The notes under the pieces were generated by a model that searched no databases, was not told where the DNA came from, and was given only the letters and a program-made list of their open reading frames with translations. The translations under genes and the position numbers were made by a program. A stretch of 7,573 bases of DNA, from assembly GCA_017853455.1 (NCBI GenBank), contig JAFMJM010000112.1, positions 1 to 7,573 of the forward strand, read 5' to 3'. The stretch comes from Acidimicrobiia bacterium (GTDB lineage Bacteria > Actinomycetota > Acidimicrobiia > IMCC26256 > PALSA-555). Below, piece by piece: positions 6,597 to 7,573 of the stretch (position 1 is the stretch's first letter; every line of letters begins with the position of its first letter).

Positions 6597-7319
6597 GTGC
6601 ACCTGACCGTCCTGGCTCTGACCGTCGCCGCCTCGGTGATCGTCCTCGGGTCGATCGTGCAGGGCACCATCGGGTTCGGCCTCGGCTTGCTCGCCGCACC
6701 GGTGATCGCCACCGTGCTGCCCGAGGCGATCCCGGTGACCATGGTGCTCGTGGCCTGGCCGATCGGGGCCGTGACCGCTGCCCGCGAGGTCCACGCCGTC
6801 GACCGCAAGTCGCTGCCCTGGCTCCTCGTCGGAGCCGTGCCCGGCACCCTCGTCGGGCTCTGGATCGTGCGGATCGCCGAGGCCCGGCAGCTGGCGATCA
6901 TCGTCGGGGTCGTGACGATCCTCGGCGTGGCGGTCACCGCCGTGAGCCGCGACGTCCCGCTCAACCGGACGTCGGCGGGCATCGCCGGGTTCATCGGCAA
7001 CGTCACCGGCACTGCGGCGTCGGTGGGTGGCCCGCCGGTGGCGCTGCTGTTCCAGCACCAGCGGGGTCCGATCGTGCGCTCCACCCTCGGGGTGTACTTC
7101 GTCGTCAGCGGGGCCCTGAGCGTGATCGGCTACGCCCTGACCGGCACCATCACCCTCGAGCGGTTCCTCCTGGCGCTGGCCCTGCTGCCCGCCATGTTGC
7201 TCGGAGCGTGGTCGAGCAAGCGCTTCCACGGCCTGGTCGACGCCGGCTGGCTCCGTCCCGCCGTGCTGGTGATGTCGGTCCTGGCCGGGACGATCGCCAT
7301 CCTCCGCGGCGTGTTCTGA
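6597..7319 (+). CDS. TauE/SafE (DUF81) family membrane permease
   Basis: Predicted 240-residue inner-membrane protein with about eight hydrophobic segments: roughly 3-22, 26-44, 46-63, 74-92, 99-117, 127-152, 163-182 and 188-205/221-238. Boundaries are by eye, and the last stretches may form two helices. Two related glycine-rich motifs, QGTIGFGLGLLAAPVI (22-37) and GNVTGTAASVGGPPVAL (134-150), mark the two-repeat TauE/SafE fold. Characterised members export sulfite, sulfoacetate or other small organic anions, but substrates vary widely and none can be assigned here. The length is typical. The GTG at 6597 is chosen because the first membrane helix follows directly and a TAnnnT hexamer lies six bases upstream. 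The frame remains open far upstream, but only as antisense of miaB. It stands alone on the plus strand, divergent from miaB and convergent with the gene at the right edge. No sulfur-metabolism gene is nearby. Confidence 0.88.
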   Translation: MHLTVLALTVAASVIVLGSIVQGTIGFGLGLLAAPVIATVLPEAIPVTMVLVAWPIGAVTAAREVHAVDRKSLPWLLVGAVPGTLVGLWIVRIAEARQLAIIVGVVTILGVAVTAVSRDVPLNRTSAGIAGFIGNVTGTAASVGGPPVALLFQHQRGPIVRSTLGVYFVVSGALSVIGYALTGTITLERFLLALALLPAMLLGAWSSKRFHGLVDAGWLRPAVLVMSVLAGTIAILRGVF

Positions 7320-7352
7320 ACCCGAGTCCCTGAGCCCGACCGGACGCGCACC

Positions 7353-7389
7353 GCCGCGGGCACACCGGATCGGTCGGTGCACCCGCGGC
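7353..7389. terminator. Long hairpin between convergent genes
   Basis: GCCGCGGG (7353-7360) pairs with CCCGCGGC (7382-7389). After a two-by-two internal mismatch, CACCG (7363-7367) pairs with CGGTG (7375-7379) around a seven-base loop. It begins 34 bases after the permease stop. It lacks a T-tract, as is common for high-GC actinobacteria, and could act for either strand. Confidence 0.55.
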
Positions 7390-7397
7390 AGCGGTCG

Positions 7398-7414
7398 GGG
7401 GGTTCGGAGCCCCC
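7398..7414. terminator. G5/C5 hairpin between convergent genes
   Basis: GGGGG (7398-7402) pairs with CCCCC (7410-7414). The loop TTCGGAG can close further by T-G and T-A pairs. There is no T-tract. It lies 27 bases past the stop of the minus-strand gene at the right edge, so it is a plausible terminator for that gene or a backup for the permease gene. Confidence 0.45.
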
Positions 7415-7421
7415 GGATCGA

Positions 7422-7435
7422 CGGCCCGGAGGCCG
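7422..7435. terminator. Short hairpin next to the right-edge gene's stop
   Basis: CGGCC (7422-7426) and GGCCG (7431-7435) flank a CGGA tetraloop, six bases after the stop codon at 7441 in minus-strand reading. It is small and may be chance, but it is the third stem in the 121-base convergent gap. Nothing else is evident in that gap. Confidence 0.35.
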
Positions 7436-7440
7436 GTGGA

Positions 7441-7573
7441 TCAGTCGAGGCTGATCGGCTCGTCGTCGGCCTCGGTCATGCCGTCCTCGGCCAGCTCGGG
7501 GTCGATCTCCCCGGTGATGCCGGCCTCGACCTTGACCTTCTCCATGATCTCGACCATGAGGTCGAGGTTCTCG
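7441..7573 (-). CDS. recA: Probable RecA, C-terminal end only
   Basis: The last 44 codons of a minus-strand gene, cut by the window edge. It reads ENLDLMVEIMEKVKVEAGI followed by an acidic tail (DPELAEDG, EADDEPISLD) and TGA. The first part fits the C-terminal RecA pattern of L-R-E-N-x-x-L-x-x-E-I-x-x-K-V/I-x-x-x-x-G-I, and an acidic disordered tail is typical of RecA, where it tempers DNA binding. Position next to miaB-miaA-dapF-hflX also fits, because recA is near these genes in many actinobacteria. The strand-exchange core is outside the window, so the assignment rests on a short tail and context. Another helical protein with an acidic tail cannot be excluded. Confidence 0.65.
   Translation of the reverse strand, partial: ENLDLMVEIMEKVKVEAGITGEIDPELAEDGMTEADDEPISLD

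Noticed and set aside
4731..7319. An 862-codon plus-strand open frame running antisense to miaB and into the permease
   Set aside because: Only the part after GTG 6597 shows family motifs and membrane helices. The upstream part is low-complexity R/G/V-rich sequence antisense to a clear MiaB, as expected in very GC-rich DNA.
1..7573. A novel defence, mobile or otherwise undescribed multi-gene system
   Set aside because: All full genes are recognisable housekeeping families plus one common permease. I found no repeat array, transposase, att-like duplication or cluster of unknown genes.

Overview
The window is very GC-rich, almost fully coding DNA. It suggests a high-GC actinobacterium-like genome, and an Acidimicrobiia-type lineage is my best guess. 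The reasons are base composition, an actinobacterial-style DapC, start codons that are almost all non-ATG, and at least three starts that look leaderless. No rRNA or other taxonomic marker is present, so the lineage is inference. Everything here looks like chromosomal housekeeping DNA. I see no insertion sequence, phage gene, CRISPR array, tRNA or rRNA.

Layout, left to right. On the minus strand lie dapD (3-830), dapC (847-1995), hflX (2049-3362), dapF (3359-4213), miaA (4213-5130) and miaB (5127-6515). In transcription order this is miaB-miaA-dapF-hflX, joined by stop/start overlaps, then a 53-base gap, then dapC-dapD. On the plus strand, divergent from miaB, is a TauE/SafE-family membrane permease (6597-7319). 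Convergent with it, entering from the right edge, is the C-terminal end of a minus-strand gene that is probably recA (7441-7573).

Function. MiaA and MiaB act in sequence to make 2-methylthio-isopentenyl-A37 in tRNAs that read UNN codons. HflX is a ribosome-associated GTPase. DapD, DapC and DapF are three steps of the succinylase route to meso-diaminopimelate, the precursor of lysine and peptidoglycan cross-links. The dapE step is not in the window. The permease has no evident link to these pathways.

Most useful observations: (1) dapC, miaB and the permease gene each start with GTG exactly six bases after a TAnnnT hexamer, a layout expected for leaderless mRNAs. (2) miaA appears to start with CTG, overlapping the miaB stop as CTGA. 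(3) DapF has serine where the family's first catalytic cysteine normally sits. (4) DapD is of the E. coli type rather than the divergent mycobacterial type. (5) The permease occupies the recA-miaB interval, where recX would be expected in many relatives. I did not find a convincing undescribed multi-gene system.
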